From Methylomonas sp. UP202 (GTDB taxonomy: Bacteria > Pseudomonadota > Gammaproteobacteria > Methylococcales > Methylomonadaceae): a DNA stretch of 64,000 nt. The translations under genes and the position numbers were made by a program. How positions within the stretch are numbered: the first letter of the stretch is position 1; each line of letters opens with the position of its first letter. Shown here piece by piece: positions 1-9,275 of this stretch. The stretch spans positions 4,887,547 through 4,951,546 of the forward strand of contig NZ_CP123897.1 of assembly GCF_029910655.1 (NCBI RefSeq), read 5' to 3'. Below the pieces are notes generated by a model. That model was not told the DNA's origin and did no database searches. It saw only the letters and a program-made list of their open reading frames with translations.

Positions 1-1970
1 GATTGAAACTCACCGGCTGGGCCTGGAATTCCGCCAGACCAGATCAATCGGTACGCCTAAGTGTTTTCGTGGACGATAAATTGATCGGGGAGGTCCACGC
101 CGATCAGCGGCGCGCGGATTTGATCGACATGGGTTTAGGCAACGGCCGGCACGGTTTTAGTTACACCCTGCCGTTTGCCTATGCCGACGGCGACAGCCAC
201 GAAGTCCGGGTATTGAACGAACAAGGCCAAAACCTGCCTGGCAGCCCACTCACGGTGGCCACGGCCCCGCTATTGCCGGAGCAACTCGTCGAGGCGGACC
301 CCGTGTTGTTGCCTGATCAACGGCGCCTGCTCGCGAAACAGTTCTTAAAATACCGAGATTATTTGCCGATGTCGGTGGATTTTTCGGCGTATCCGGATTG
401 GGCCGCATGCTATCCGCCTGAAGCGATCCGGACGCCGATCGACTGCCAACAAGACTTATTGATCGTGGTGTTTGGCGACGGTGATTTGCAAAAAACCTTG
501 GATAGCTTGGCTTCGCAAAGCTGGCAGGGTTTCGAGGTATTGGCACAGGGCGAAGGCAACTTCGCCGATTCCCGCCTGACCGTGGTCGATAGCCGAGCGT
601 GGCCCGAAGCCATCAGACATAAATTAAGCCAACACGACGGCTTGTTGAGCTTTATCGAGGCGGGCGACACTTTGCCGGCATCGGCGCTAGCCCGAATCGG
701 CAGCGTGTTCGCCGATCCGGCGGTTCGGATAGCCTACAGCGATTGCCTGCTGCATCGCCAGCCATCGACCATCGAACCCTGGTTCAAGCCGAACTGGGAC
801 CTGAATTTGTTCCTGAGCCAAGACCTGCTTCAGCATCTATTCGCGGTGCGAAGCGGGCTATTACCGCTGGACTCGGTGTGGCTGGAATACCCGGAGTGCT
901 GGCCATGGCTGGCGGTCCGCGAGCTTGCCGACCAGGAGCGAACCGCGTCGGCGATCAAACACCTGCCGGAAGTGTTATACCACCGTCATCAAGCCAGTCG
1001 CTCCCCAGCATTGGACGAGGCGATTGCCGAGTGCCTGCCCGCAATCGCGCCAGGCAGCCGCATCGAAACCCGGATCGCCGAGAACGCGTTCAGAGTAATG
1101 CGCTGGCGGCAACCGGCAATCTGGCCGACGGTCAGCCTAATCATTCCGACGCGCGATCATCGAATCCTACTGGAAAAATGTATCGAGAGCTTAAAGAAAA
1201 CCGACTACTCCTATCTGGAAATCATCGTCGTCGACAACGACTCGCAAGACAAAGCAACCCTCAAGTATTTATCCCAACTTAAAAAAGCCGGCATTCGCAT
1301 CATTCCCTACCCGCATCGCTTCAATTACTCAGCGATTAATAACCATGCGGTTACCCTAGCAACAGGCGAAATAATCGGCTTAATCAACGACGATATCGAG
1401 GCGATCCATGCTGACTGGTTAAAAAACATGGTTACCCAGTTGCTAAGGCCGGACATCGGCGCGGTCGGCGCAAAGTTGTTGTGGCCCAACGGCATGGTCC
1501 AACATGGCGGCGTTTTGCTGGGATTACACGGTTTAGCCGGCCATATCGGCAACTTGTGGGACGAATCCGATTTGGGATATTTCGGCTATAATCAGTTAAT
1601 CCGCGAAGTTAGCGCGGTTACCGCCGCCTGTTTAATCTGCCGAAAATCGGATTATTTGGCATTGGGCGGCCTGGATGCCCAGGCGTTTCCGGTAGCGTTC
1701 AATGACGTGGATTTTTGTTTGCGGCTTGGAGACTCGGGCAAAAAAATCGTCTGGACGCCTGAAGCCAGATTATGGCATGCGGAATCGGCCAGTCGAGGAC
1801 GGGACGATACGCCGGAAAAACGCGCCCGACTGGAGAAGGAAAAATCGGCATTGCGCGGACGCTGGGCGAACCGACTGTTTTTCGACCCCTACTATAATAA
1901 CAATCTTAACTTGGACCGCTATTCGCACGATGGCTTGGCATTTCCGCCTCGAACTCGCCGGCATCGCTAG
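1..1970 (+). CDS. Family 2 glycosyltransferase, 5' end outside window
   Basis: About 655 residues are visible; the reading frame is open to the window edge, so the true start probably lies upstream. Residues ~374-600 form a GT-A fold GT2 domain: a start of the type VSLIIPTRDH, then IIVVDNDS, then an acidic NDDIEA metal/nucleotide-binding motif, then GGLDAQAFPVAFNDVDFC. Residues ~145-330 look like a second, degenerate GT2-like half (DLLIVVFGDGDLQKTLDSLA, then IAYSDCLL). The N-terminal ~90 residues resemble a beta-rich domain often fused to such enzymes. It probably transfers a sugar during surface glycan or glycoprotein synthesis at the cytoplasmic face. It is the first visible gene of a plus-strand glycan cluster; the next gene starts 18 bp downstream. 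Donor and acceptor cannot be read from sequence. Confidence 0.85.
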   Translation, partial: LKLTGWAWNSARPDQSVRLSVFVDDKLIGEVHADQRRADLIDMGLGNGRHGFSYTLPFAYADGDSHEVRVLNEQGQNLPGSPLTVATAPLLPEQLVEADPVLLPDQRRLLAKQFLKYRDYLPMSVDFSAYPDWAACYPPEAIRTPIDCQQDLLIVVFGDGDLQKTLDSLASQSWQGFEVLAQGEGNFADSRLTVVDSRAWPEAIRHKLSQHDGLLSFIEAGDTLPASALARIGSVFADPAVRIAYSDCLLHRQPSTIEPWFKPNWDLNLFLSQDLLQHLFAVRSGLLPLDSVWLEYPECWPWLAVRELADQERTASAIKHLPEVLYHRHQASRSPALDEAIAECLPAIAPGSRIETRIAENAFRVMRWRQPAIWPTVSLIIPTRDHRILLEKCIESLKKTDYSYLEIIVVDNDSQDKATLKYLSQLKKAGIRIIPYPHRFNYSAINNHAVTLATGEIIGLINDDIEAIHADWLKNMVTQLLRPDIGAVGAKLLWPNGMVQHGGVLLGLHGLAGHIGNLWDESDLGYFGYNQLIREVSAVTAACLICRKSDYLALGGLDAQAFPVAFNDVDFCLRLGDSGKKIVWTPEARLWHAESASRGRDDTPEKRARLEKEKSALRGRWANRLFFDPYYNNNLNLDRYSHDGLAFPPRTRRHR

Positions 1971-1988
1971 CCCCAACTGTCCTTTCCT

Positions 1989-3209
1989 ATGAAAATCCTA
2001 TTTATTCATCAAAATTTTCCAGCCCAATTCCTGCAAATCGCCACGCATTTAGCCAAGGACACAAAAAATCAAGTCATGGCGATTCGCCAAGCGCCGAATG
2101 TCGAAATCGCGAACATCAGTACTATCGCATACACTCCGTCTCGCAGTAGCAACCCGGATATTCATCCATTGATGAGCGAATGGGAAGCCAAAATTCTGCG
2201 AGCGGAAGCCACCGCCAAGGCCGCCGATCTGCTAAAAAGCCAAGGATTCCAACCCGATGTCGTGATGGTGCATCCCGGCTGGGGCGAGGCGCTGTTGTTG
2301 CGCGATATCTGGCCCCATGCAAAATACTTGGGATATTTAGAATATTTTTACGCGGCGACCGGCCAGGACTTTAATTTCGATCCCGAATTCAAAACCGACG
2401 ATGTCGAAAAGCTCGCTAAGTTGCGCTTGAAAAATACCGTCAATCTGCACGCGCTGCACGACATCGATGCCGGGATTTCGCCGACCCATTGGCAGCGGAG
2501 CACCTACCCCGCTTGGGCTCAATCCAAAATCGACGTGATTCATGAGGGTATCGACACGAACTACTTTAGCCCAGATGCCACTCGAACCCTGACGATTCCA
2601 AACAAGGGTATAACGCTTGGCGGACAAGACGAGATCATCACGTTTGTCGCCCGCTATCTTGAGCCCACGCGCGGATTTCATGTCTTTATGCGTGCCCTCC
2701 CGGAACTATTGAAGCGTCGACCCGACGCGCACGTCATCATCATAGGTAGTGAAACCGGCGGCTACGGTCCCGGTCCCCACGGCCACGACTCCTGGCTGGC
2801 CATGCTGATGCGGGAAGTCGGTTCCCACTTGGACCCGAACCGGGTTCACATCCTCGGCCGCCTCGCCAAGGCGGATTACCGTAACGTTTTACAACTCTCG
2901 AAAGTACATGTGTACTTAACCTATCCGTTTTTATTGTCGTGGTCGCTGCTGGAAGTCATGGCGACGGGCCCCATCATCGTTGCCTCCGATACCGCACCGG
3001 TAAGAGAACTGATTCAGGATGGCAAAAACGGCTTGTTGTTCGATTTCTTTGATCAAGAGGGCTTGGTCAACCGAGTGGTCGAAGCGTTAAGCCTACCCAA
3101 ACGAAAAGCCAACTCGCTTTCCAAAGCCGCCAGAAAAACTATAGTGACTCAGTATGATCTTGAGCAATGTTTGCACAAGTGGACCACCAAAATCATGGCG
3201 TCAATTTAA
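1989..3209 (+). CDS. Family 4 glycosyltransferase
   Basis: 406 residues, GT-B fold. The N-terminal Rossmann half begins MKILFIHQNFPAQF, a common start for GT4 enzymes. The C-terminal nucleotide-sugar half runs from about residue 205, with FVARYLEPTRGFHVFMRAL, then a donor-site segment LLEVMATGPIIVASDTAPVR near residues 315-340 with the two spaced glutamates of the GT4 motif. It is a predicted retaining glycosyltransferase using a nucleotide-activated sugar. It follows the GT2 gene by 18 bp and belongs to the same glycan cluster. Substrate unknown. Confidence 0.87.
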   Translation: MKILFIHQNFPAQFLQIATHLAKDTKNQVMAIRQAPNVEIANISTIAYTPSRSSNPDIHPLMSEWEAKILRAEATAKAADLLKSQGFQPDVVMVHPGWGEALLLRDIWPHAKYLGYLEYFYAATGQDFNFDPEFKTDDVEKLAKLRLKNTVNLHALHDIDAGISPTHWQRSTYPAWAQSKIDVIHEGIDTNYFSPDATRTLTIPNKGITLGGQDEIITFVARYLEPTRGFHVFMRALPELLKRRPDAHVIIIGSETGGYGPGPHGHDSWLAMLMREVGSHLDPNRVHILGRLAKADYRNVLQLSKVHVYLTYPFLLSWSLLEVMATGPIIVASDTAPVRELIQDGKNGLLFDFFDQEGLVNRVVEALSLPKRKANSLSKAARKTIVTQYDLEQCLHKWTTKIMASI

Positions 3210-3334
3210 AAGCGCTTGAATCTATCGTGGATTATCGCACCACCAACTCAACTCTAGAGCGGACTTAAACTTGGAAGCAAGCACAACCGTTTGTTTCCGA
3301 AGAACTTGAATCCCCATTAATCGAGGACAATATA

Positions 3335-4171
3335 ATGAGAGCCGAAGCAGAAAAACTCAATTTGGCCGTTCACGGCGTATACGAACGCCATAAAAACGAG
3401 ACCGATATCGAAATGCACTTGGAAGAAGTCTCTAGAAACGGCTTCTCGGTAATAAAATCCGCTCTAACGGTAGAAGAAGTCGATTATACCCGGCAAAAGC
3501 TGGACGAAATCTATCAGCAGCAAGTCGACGAATTCGGGCTAGACAATCTGATTGCTCTAAAAGATCGGTATATCGTACGCTCCATGCTGGCCTACGACGA
3601 TTTTTTTCTGCATAAAATTGCCTGTAATGAAAAAATCTTACCGGTGATTAAAAAGGCGCTAGGCAACAATATTAGCCTTTCCTCCCAAGTCGGCATATTA
3701 AATCCACCCGACGATACCCTTTATCAAACCGCCTGGCATCGCGAACTGCAATATCAACACTTTACGATTTCCCGCCCGATTGCGTTGCAATCGCTGTTCT
3801 GTATCGATCGCTTTAACGCGACGACCGGCGGCACATTTTTCCTGCCGGGCTCCCATCTCCATGAGCCTTTTCCTTCGGACGAGTACGCTAAAAAGCATGA
3901 AATTCAAATCATAGCGGACCCAGGCGATGCCGTAATATTCGACGCGCTCGCTTACCACCGCGCCGGGGTTAACGTATCGCCTAATGTTAGAAGAGCCATT
4001 AACAATCTCTACACCCTGCCCATTATTCAACAGCAAATTAATTTCTCGCGCATGATGAACGGCCGCTTCAAAGACGACCCTTTTCTCGCGGGCTTATTAG
4101 GCTACCGCTGGGAAACCGCCGACTCGGTTCTTGCTTGGCGACAAAGTCATTTAAACAATAAAAAAGCCTAA
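3335..4171 (+). CDS. Phytanoyl-CoA dioxygenase (PhyH) family protein
   Basis: 278 residues of the Fe(II)/2-oxoglutarate-dependent PhyH superfamily. The likely metal triad is visible: H135 and E137 in WHRE, and H208 in YHRAG, with a candidate 2-oxoglutarate-binding arginine shortly after (NVRRAIN). The segment TGGTFFLPGSH is typical of the jelly-roll core. The proximal pair is H-x-E rather than the common H-x-D; glutamate is tolerated in some relatives, but activity is not certain. ATG follows a GAGG ribosome site. Lying among glycosyltransferases, it may hydroxylate or otherwise oxidise a sugar or lipid precursor; this is inference from context. Confidence 0.8.
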   Translation: MRAEAEKLNLAVHGVYERHKNETDIEMHLEEVSRNGFSVIKSALTVEEVDYTRQKLDEIYQQQVDEFGLDNLIALKDRYIVRSMLAYDDFFLHKIACNEKILPVIKKALGNNISLSSQVGILNPPDDTLYQTAWHRELQYQHFTISRPIALQSLFCIDRFNATTGGTFFLPGSHLHEPFPSDEYAKKHEIQIIADPGDAVIFDALAYHRAGVNVSPNVRRAINNLYTLPIIQQQINFSRMMNGRFKDDPFLAGLLGYRWETADSVLAWRQSHLNNKKA

Positions 4172-4208
4172 CTCAAGAATTAGTATTCGATAAACACCAT
4201 CCAATACC

Positions 4209-6068
4209 ATGTATAAAAATTTTTTTGACATAAGCGCATACACCGATGAAGAGTTAGCGGTCATTGAGAAATTATTGGTATTCGATAAAAAAGCTTATTT
4301 AGAGAAGTTCCCCGATGTCGCCAATACGAAAACCGATCCTCTGATCCACTTTCTTACCCAAGGCATGTACGAAGGCCGTTTCCCTTGGTCGATAAATACT
4401 CAAACAGCTCAAGAACAGCAAGCGCGATTACTGTCGTCGCAAACGAGCCTTCGGGATATTTTGGGCTTTGACGAGGAATTCTACAAAAAGCAATACCCCG
4501 ATGTAACGCAAAACCATTTCCGACACTTCATATTGAACGGCATCCGCGAAAATCGTTTGCCGTTCAATTTCAACGACAACGTGGATAGCGAAACCCTCAC
4601 TTGGAATATCTTGTCGAGGTTCAATATTGCATGCGACAACTCGCTCGACCGGCAACTGCGTTTCGAGGTTAAAAACGGCCCCGCGCTATTGCAAGCCCTG
4701 TTCGACGAAGCCAGTAAAAAAGGCCTCGTACCGAAAACCTATCGCAATAATTATTGGTTGGCTCTAGCAATTGCCTTCTCCGCCTGCGGATATTTTGGAG
4801 CATCCGCGCTTTGCTATAACTATTTTTTCAACTATTTCTTACCCATGCCGCACCTGAATAACTGGCGCGAAGGTGTATACGTCGTTGGAAAAATACACAA
4901 AATAGTTCAATTTGCTCAAAATCGCCGCTGGTTTGTTAAAAAGCTTTCCGCGGCATCCAGCATTTCGGTCCCAGACCCGCATTTTCTGAATCGGCCTAAC
5001 ACCATTGGCGAAGTTGAAATTCACCCGCTACCGACACCGTATTACTGTATATTGGAAAACGTGGTGCTCATTGGCGGTAGCGCCATGATCATCGCGAATA
5101 GCCACGATTTACTTTACGACCATCTTGACGATACTACCGACAACACTTCCGAAATCAAATGCCATTACATACTTCATGCCGTCAATAATGTTTGCGCGGT
5201 AAAATATACTTACACAGACTTGTATGTACCCGAAGCGTTTTCGCTCATGCACGATCATGGTCACAATTACTTCCATTGGATAATTGAGGTTCTACCTCGA
5301 TACTTATTAGCCAGAAAGAATGGACTCGCTTGTAATGCTACTTTTTTAATCGATGAAAAAATTGGCAAACTTCAGGAAGCCGTCATCCGTCTAATTTTAG
5401 GAAACGATGCCATAGTCATCAAGGTTGCGCGAAATGCCTCGGTGAAGGTTGGAAAACTCCATTGGGTATCGGACCTATCGATCAATACGGTTCGCACCCT
5501 GCAGCTACCTAAAAAAAGTGACATTTTGATTTCGCCCACAGCCGTCGAGTTATTAAAGGAACTCGCTGCCGATCATGCCACGCAAGGCATTGCTAAATAT
5601 GAGCGGATATTAATTACTCGCACTAACGTCGAATTTCGCCGTTTAGTGAACCGCGAACTCTGCCGTGAAATGCTTATCCGCGAGGGTTTTTGGGATTTCG
5701 ACCCTGGCCGCGCTTCGTTCGAAGAGCAAATCCGCGTATTCTCCAATGCTAAAATTATTGTCTCGGAAGCAGGGGCCGCTCAAGCGAATCTGGTATTTTG
5801 CCGCCCTGGAACGATAGTCGTGGTTTTAGTGAATGGTTATAAGAACAGCAACTATTTCTATCTTGCCGAAATGGCCCAAATAGCGAAATTAAAACTGGTC
5901 TTCTTTGAATGCTTTAGACTGGACGGCTCCCACGAATTAGGCGTGCATGACGACATGATCGTGAATATCAGCGATCTAAGAAACCATATAAATAATTTAA
6001 CCAACTCCGCAAACTCGTCTGGAAAACGTGAAAAACGTCAGTCCAAGCAGCCAACTATCCTTAATTGA
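4209..6068 (+). CDS. GT61-family (DUF563) glycosyltransferase with N-terminal YPDV repeats
   Basis: 619 residues. The C-terminal half (about 260-600) carries GT61 hallmarks: HDHGHNYFHWIIEVLPRY at ~345-362, then ILITRTN, and SEAGAAQANLVFCRPG near the end. GT61 enzymes act in capsule, LPS and glycoprotein synthesis. The N-terminal ~125 residues hold two copies of a repeat with the pattern FDxxxYLxKFPDV...HFLxxGxxEGR (copies near 28-60 and 88-120), a motif often fused to bacterial glycosyltransferases and of unclear role. The tail is Ser/Lys-rich. A perfect inverted repeat lies at the stop codon. Cytoplasmic, in the glycan cluster. Confidence 0.83.
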   Translation: MYKNFFDISAYTDEELAVIEKLLVFDKKAYLEKFPDVANTKTDPLIHFLTQGMYEGRFPWSINTQTAQEQQARLLSSQTSLRDILGFDEEFYKKQYPDVTQNHFRHFILNGIRENRLPFNFNDNVDSETLTWNILSRFNIACDNSLDRQLRFEVKNGPALLQALFDEASKKGLVPKTYRNNYWLALAIAFSACGYFGASALCYNYFFNYFLPMPHLNNWREGVYVVGKIHKIVQFAQNRRWFVKKLSAASSISVPDPHFLNRPNTIGEVEIHPLPTPYYCILENVVLIGGSAMIIANSHDLLYDHLDDTTDNTSEIKCHYILHAVNNVCAVKYTYTDLYVPEAFSLMHDHGHNYFHWIIEVLPRYLLARKNGLACNATFLIDEKIGKLQEAVIRLILGNDAIVIKVARNASVKVGKLHWVSDLSINTVRTLQLPKKSDILISPTAVELLKELAADHATQGIAKYERILITRTNVEFRRLVNRELCREMLIREGFWDFDPGRASFEEQIRVFSNAKIIVSEAGAAQANLVFCRPGTIVVVLVNGYKNSNYFYLAEMAQIAKLKLVFFECFRLDGSHELGVHDDMIVNISDLRNHINNLTNSANSSGKREKRQSKQPTILN

Positions 6069-6093
6069 TAGAATTCAGTCTGATCTATCAATT
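6063..6093. repeat. Perfect 10-bp inverted repeat at the end of the GT61 gene
   Basis: Arms AATTGATAGA (6063-6072) and TCTATCAATT (6084-6093) are separated by 11 bases. The left arm contains the TGA stop of the GT61 gene. No T-run follows, so it is not a standard intrinsic terminator. It could be an mRNA-stabilising stem-loop or a binding site. Confidence 0.5.
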
Positions 6094-6128
6094 ACTGGCT
6101 TTACAATCAATTCCATTTAAACTAACAA

Positions 6129-7055
6129 ATGAAACGTGTTTTTATTGGCGGCATGGGTCGCTCGGGCACTACCATTACGCTGAATGCACTGTATCGACAT
6201 GGCGCCCTCTATGCCGTACCGATTGAAACCAAATTTCTGGTTGAAAACGACGGTTTTTACGACCTAATACAGGCGATTACCGATGATTTTTCGACCGCGG
6301 GCACGCCCATGGCTGTTAAACGCTTTGAACATTTGATGCGTAATCTAGTAACTGGCTTAGAACCCTCGGAGAGTTTTACCGCTCAAGCAAGGTTTTCATC
6401 GGATATTTTCGAGCACTACGAAGGAGCCGTCGATTGTTTGCTGGAAATGGTGTTATGCCGAAACTTTTATCCGCAAAGAGAGCCGGTACTCAACGCGATG
6501 CGGCATTTTATTGCCTATACTTTCGACCATGCCACCACCATTTCCGATAAGGCTGGCTGGGTGGAAAAAACGCCGGCAAACTTTTGGCGATTGGAGTTTC
6601 TGCGAGAGCTTTATCCGGATTGTTATTTTGTCCACCTGATTCGAGACCCGCGCATGATTATGTGGAGCCTGATGGAAAAGGGCTGGATATCCACCGAAGT
6701 TTCCAGAGCTGCGATACGCTTCGAGAACATGATTGCCGCGCTAGTGCTTAAACGGAGAGAGTTGCTTAAATCCCCCCGATTTATCGAGGTCAGACTGGAA
6801 GATTTAGCGAACCCGGAAACGCTCGGCGGCACGCTGAATCAATTGGCGAATCAGCTGGATCTTGAACCGTTTCCCTCTCCGGCAATCGCATCGGTCGCCG
6901 AAACCATTTCAACCTACGAAAAATCTCGGGATGCGCGCGGTCATAGCATTAGTTACTCGAAAGACGAGGCACTGACGATTAATCAACTACTCATGCCGTG
7001 GATTTTAGAATTGGGATACTCTCCGGTATTCCCGGCGAGTTTGATTTCCGGATAA
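6129..7055 (+). CDS. Sulfotransferase family protein
   Basis: 308 residues. The N-terminus carries the 5'-phosphosulfate-binding loop GMGRSGTT (residues 8-15), and LIRDPR at ~170-175 matches the 3'-phosphate-binding segment of PAPS sulfotransferases. It is predicted to move sulfate from PAPS to a hydroxyl or amine group, here probably on a sugar, since glycosyltransferase genes flank it on both sides. The soluble form suggests a cytoplasmic enzyme. No PAPS-synthesis genes are in the window. Acceptor unknown. Confidence 0.83.
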   Translation: MKRVFIGGMGRSGTTITLNALYRHGALYAVPIETKFLVENDGFYDLIQAITDDFSTAGTPMAVKRFEHLMRNLVTGLEPSESFTAQARFSSDIFEHYEGAVDCLLEMVLCRNFYPQREPVLNAMRHFIAYTFDHATTISDKAGWVEKTPANFWRLEFLRELYPDCYFVHLIRDPRMIMWSLMEKGWISTEVSRAAIRFENMIAALVLKRRELLKSPRFIEVRLEDLANPETLGGTLNQLANQLDLEPFPSPAIASVAETISTYEKSRDARGHSISYSKDEALTINQLLMPWILELGYSPVFPASLISG

Positions 7056-7112
7056 TATATCCACCCATCCGCGACAATAACTTTCCAATTTTCAGAACAG
7101 CAGGAATGATCA

Positions 7113-8480
7113 ATGGTTGAGGGTATTCAACAGTTTATCCGGTCACAGCAAGCGGCAATAAGAAAAAACGATCTCGAACAATTTCTGCAATCGATGACCC
7201 AGTTTTTCATCGAACTAGGAAGCTCTCAACCAATGCAAGGCCTACACTTGGTCTCTTCGAAATTCGACCAAATGTGTCAAGATGTCGGCCGCTTGTCAGC
7301 TTTCGAGCTGCTAACCAAAGCCGAGGAACTACCTAACGAGCCTCATCATATAATATTGGTTACCGAACTGTACTGCCTAGGCGGGCATCTGGAAATAGTT
7401 CGCGATATTATACGGACAAGCCAACTGCCAATATTACTAGTTGCCAGTAATATTAATAACCGCAAGAAGCCCGTGATGGCGACTATATTGGACGAGTCCA
7501 ATCTAATTGGGTTCATTAATGCCGACAACCAAAGTTTTCTGGATAAATTGCGCACGGTGCAGACCGCGCTAGCCAACCCTCACACCAATTCCGTTTACAT
7601 GCTGTCGCACGGTTACGACGCGGTAGCCACGGCGGCAATCGCTTCGGATACCGATAAAACAGTGCTTTTTATGCACCACTGCGACCATTATCCAGCCTTA
7701 GGTTGTTACTTGGAGGGTGCGCACCATATCGATTTGCATAATGTCGGCTTTTTACGCTGCAGAAATGAATTCGACATTCTGCAAAACCGTTATTTATGCC
7801 TGAGTTCCGCAGGCTTTGCCTATCATCTAAACGCTCAAAGGAATTTTGCATCCCCCCGACTGAAAACCGCTTCTTGCGGCGGCTTGCATAAACTCAAAAG
7901 CCTACCTTATCATCTCGATTACCTGGAAGTCATTCTGCATGTATTGTTAAACCACGACGCCATTCATTTTCATATCGGCCATTTGAGCGACGAGTATTTA
8001 CAGAATATTTATAATACACTGAGTCGGAATGGGTTAGCCGATTCAAGATTTATTTACTTAGGCCCCGCGCCGAATCTACCGCAGATATTGACTCAACTTG
8101 AAGTCGATATTTATCTTCCAACATTACCGTTGTCGGGCGGCAAGGCGATTATCGACGCGATGGCGGCGGGAATTCCGATAGTGGCTCACCAAAATGCGCG
8201 CGACCGGCTATGGGGCAGCACCGACTTAATTTATCCGGGGGCACCCACCTGGGATTCTCTGGACAAATTGGACGACATCATTCAACGCATGGACGAATCT
8301 TTCTGGCGGGATCAGTCTCGGCAGAGCCGAGCGTATTTCGAACGCTACCATAGCGAAAGCCTATTCGTTTCGCAATTGGCGCAAGGTGGCGCGCAGATGG
8401 GTAGCCAGGATATTCCATCATTAAATCCCTACCGTCCGGAAATAGCCTATAGCTTGCTTTATTCGGGATTCCGGCAATGA
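7113..8480 (+). CDS. Glycosyltransferase-like protein (GT-B/GT4-like C-terminus)
   Basis: 455 residues. The C-terminal third has the GT-B pattern: FIYLGPAPNLPQILTQLEVD, then PTLPLSGGKAIIDAMAAGIP and IVAHQNARD, resembling the donor-site glutamate/glycine region of GT4 enzymes. The N-terminal ~110 residues are helical and not recognised. The central part (~115-270) has a Rossmann-like stretch (HIILVTELYCLGGHLEIVRD), similar to the acceptor half of GT4 proteins. It is 57 bp after the sulfotransferase and 36 bp before the methyltransferase. Glycosyltransferase is the best call, but weaker than for the upstream genes. Confidence 0.7.
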   Translation: MVEGIQQFIRSQQAAIRKNDLEQFLQSMTQFFIELGSSQPMQGLHLVSSKFDQMCQDVGRLSAFELLTKAEELPNEPHHIILVTELYCLGGHLEIVRDIIRTSQLPILLVASNINNRKKPVMATILDESNLIGFINADNQSFLDKLRTVQTALANPHTNSVYMLSHGYDAVATAAIASDTDKTVLFMHHCDHYPALGCYLEGAHHIDLHNVGFLRCRNEFDILQNRYLCLSSAGFAYHLNAQRNFASPRLKTASCGGLHKLKSLPYHLDYLEVILHVLLNHDAIHFHIGHLSDEYLQNIYNTLSRNGLADSRFIYLGPAPNLPQILTQLEVDIYLPTLPLSGGKAIIDAMAAGIPIVAHQNARDRLWGSTDLIYPGAPTWDSLDKLDDIIQRMDESFWRDQSRQSRAYFERYHSESLFVSQLAQGGAQMGSQDIPSLNPYRPEIAYSLLYSGFRQ

Positions 8481-8516
8481 TTTTCCCGGCGGTTTGCTTT
8501 ATTTTTCAGGATAGCC

Positions 8517-9266
8517 ATGTCGGACAATAATCTGTTTGAAAACTTGAATTTCGATAAATTCCGCGAATTGGCGAAATCCGACCAATTAAGCCGACACGAG
8601 AAAGTCGGCTTTCCGGACAGTTACCGCGAAGGCAAGGAACCGCTGATTTTTTCCGACGTATGCAACAAGCTGCTCAATCTGCGGCAGCGCGGCAAAACAG
8701 TATTGGAGATCGGTCCGGGCTGCAGTCAACTGCCAGTGCTTCTGGAAAAACTGTGCGCGGACCAAGACCATCGGCTATTGCTGGCCGATAGCCAGGAAAT
8801 GCTGGATTTGCTGCCGGATGCTCCAAATACGGTTAAATACCCCGGCTGCTATCCGAATTTACCGGCTTTATTTACGCAATATACCGGGCGCATCGATGTC
8901 ATCATCTGTTATAGCGTCATCCAATATATTTTCCTCGAAGGCAATTTGTGGAATTTTGTTGACCTATCCTTATCGCTATTATCGGAAGGCGGAGAAATAC
9001 TGTTAGGCGATATTCCCAATTCAACCATGCGCAAGCGTTTTTTCTCGAGCAGTGCCGGTATCGCTTGCCATAAAGCCTATGTCGGAAAGGACGAAACGCC
9101 CACGGTGACGTTCAATACTTTGGATCCCGGCGCGATGGACGACTCGGTAGTTCTGGCAATACTAGCGCGAGTTCGAGCCCAAGGTTTTCACGGCTGGGTG
9201 GTGCCTCAGGCGGCGGATTTACCAATGGCCAATCGCCGCGAAGACATTTTGATCAAAAGACCCTAA
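8517..9266 (+). CDS. Class I SAM-dependent methyltransferase
   Basis: 249 residues. Motif I is TVLEIGPGCSQL at ~60-72 (SAM-binding glycine loop), followed by an acidic strand end LLLADSQ and the motif IDVIICYSVIQYI. The fold is Rossmann-like with GGEILLGDIPN as the post-motif. It is predicted to methylate a sugar or small molecule of the glycan pathway; the substrate cannot be read. It sits between a glycosyltransferase and a NeuD-like acyltransferase, whose start is 9 bp downstream. Confidence 0.82.
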   Translation: MSDNNLFENLNFDKFRELAKSDQLSRHEKVGFPDSYREGKEPLIFSDVCNKLLNLRQRGKTVLEIGPGCSQLPVLLEKLCADQDHRLLLADSQEMLDLLPDAPNTVKYPGCYPNLPALFTQYTGRIDVIICYSVIQYIFLEGNLWNFVDLSLSLLSEGGEILLGDIPNSTMRKRFFSSSAGIACHKAYVGKDETPTVTFNTLDPGAMDDSVVLAILARVRAQGFHGWVVPQAADLPMANRREDILIKRP

Positions 9267-9275
9267 TTTGCCGAG

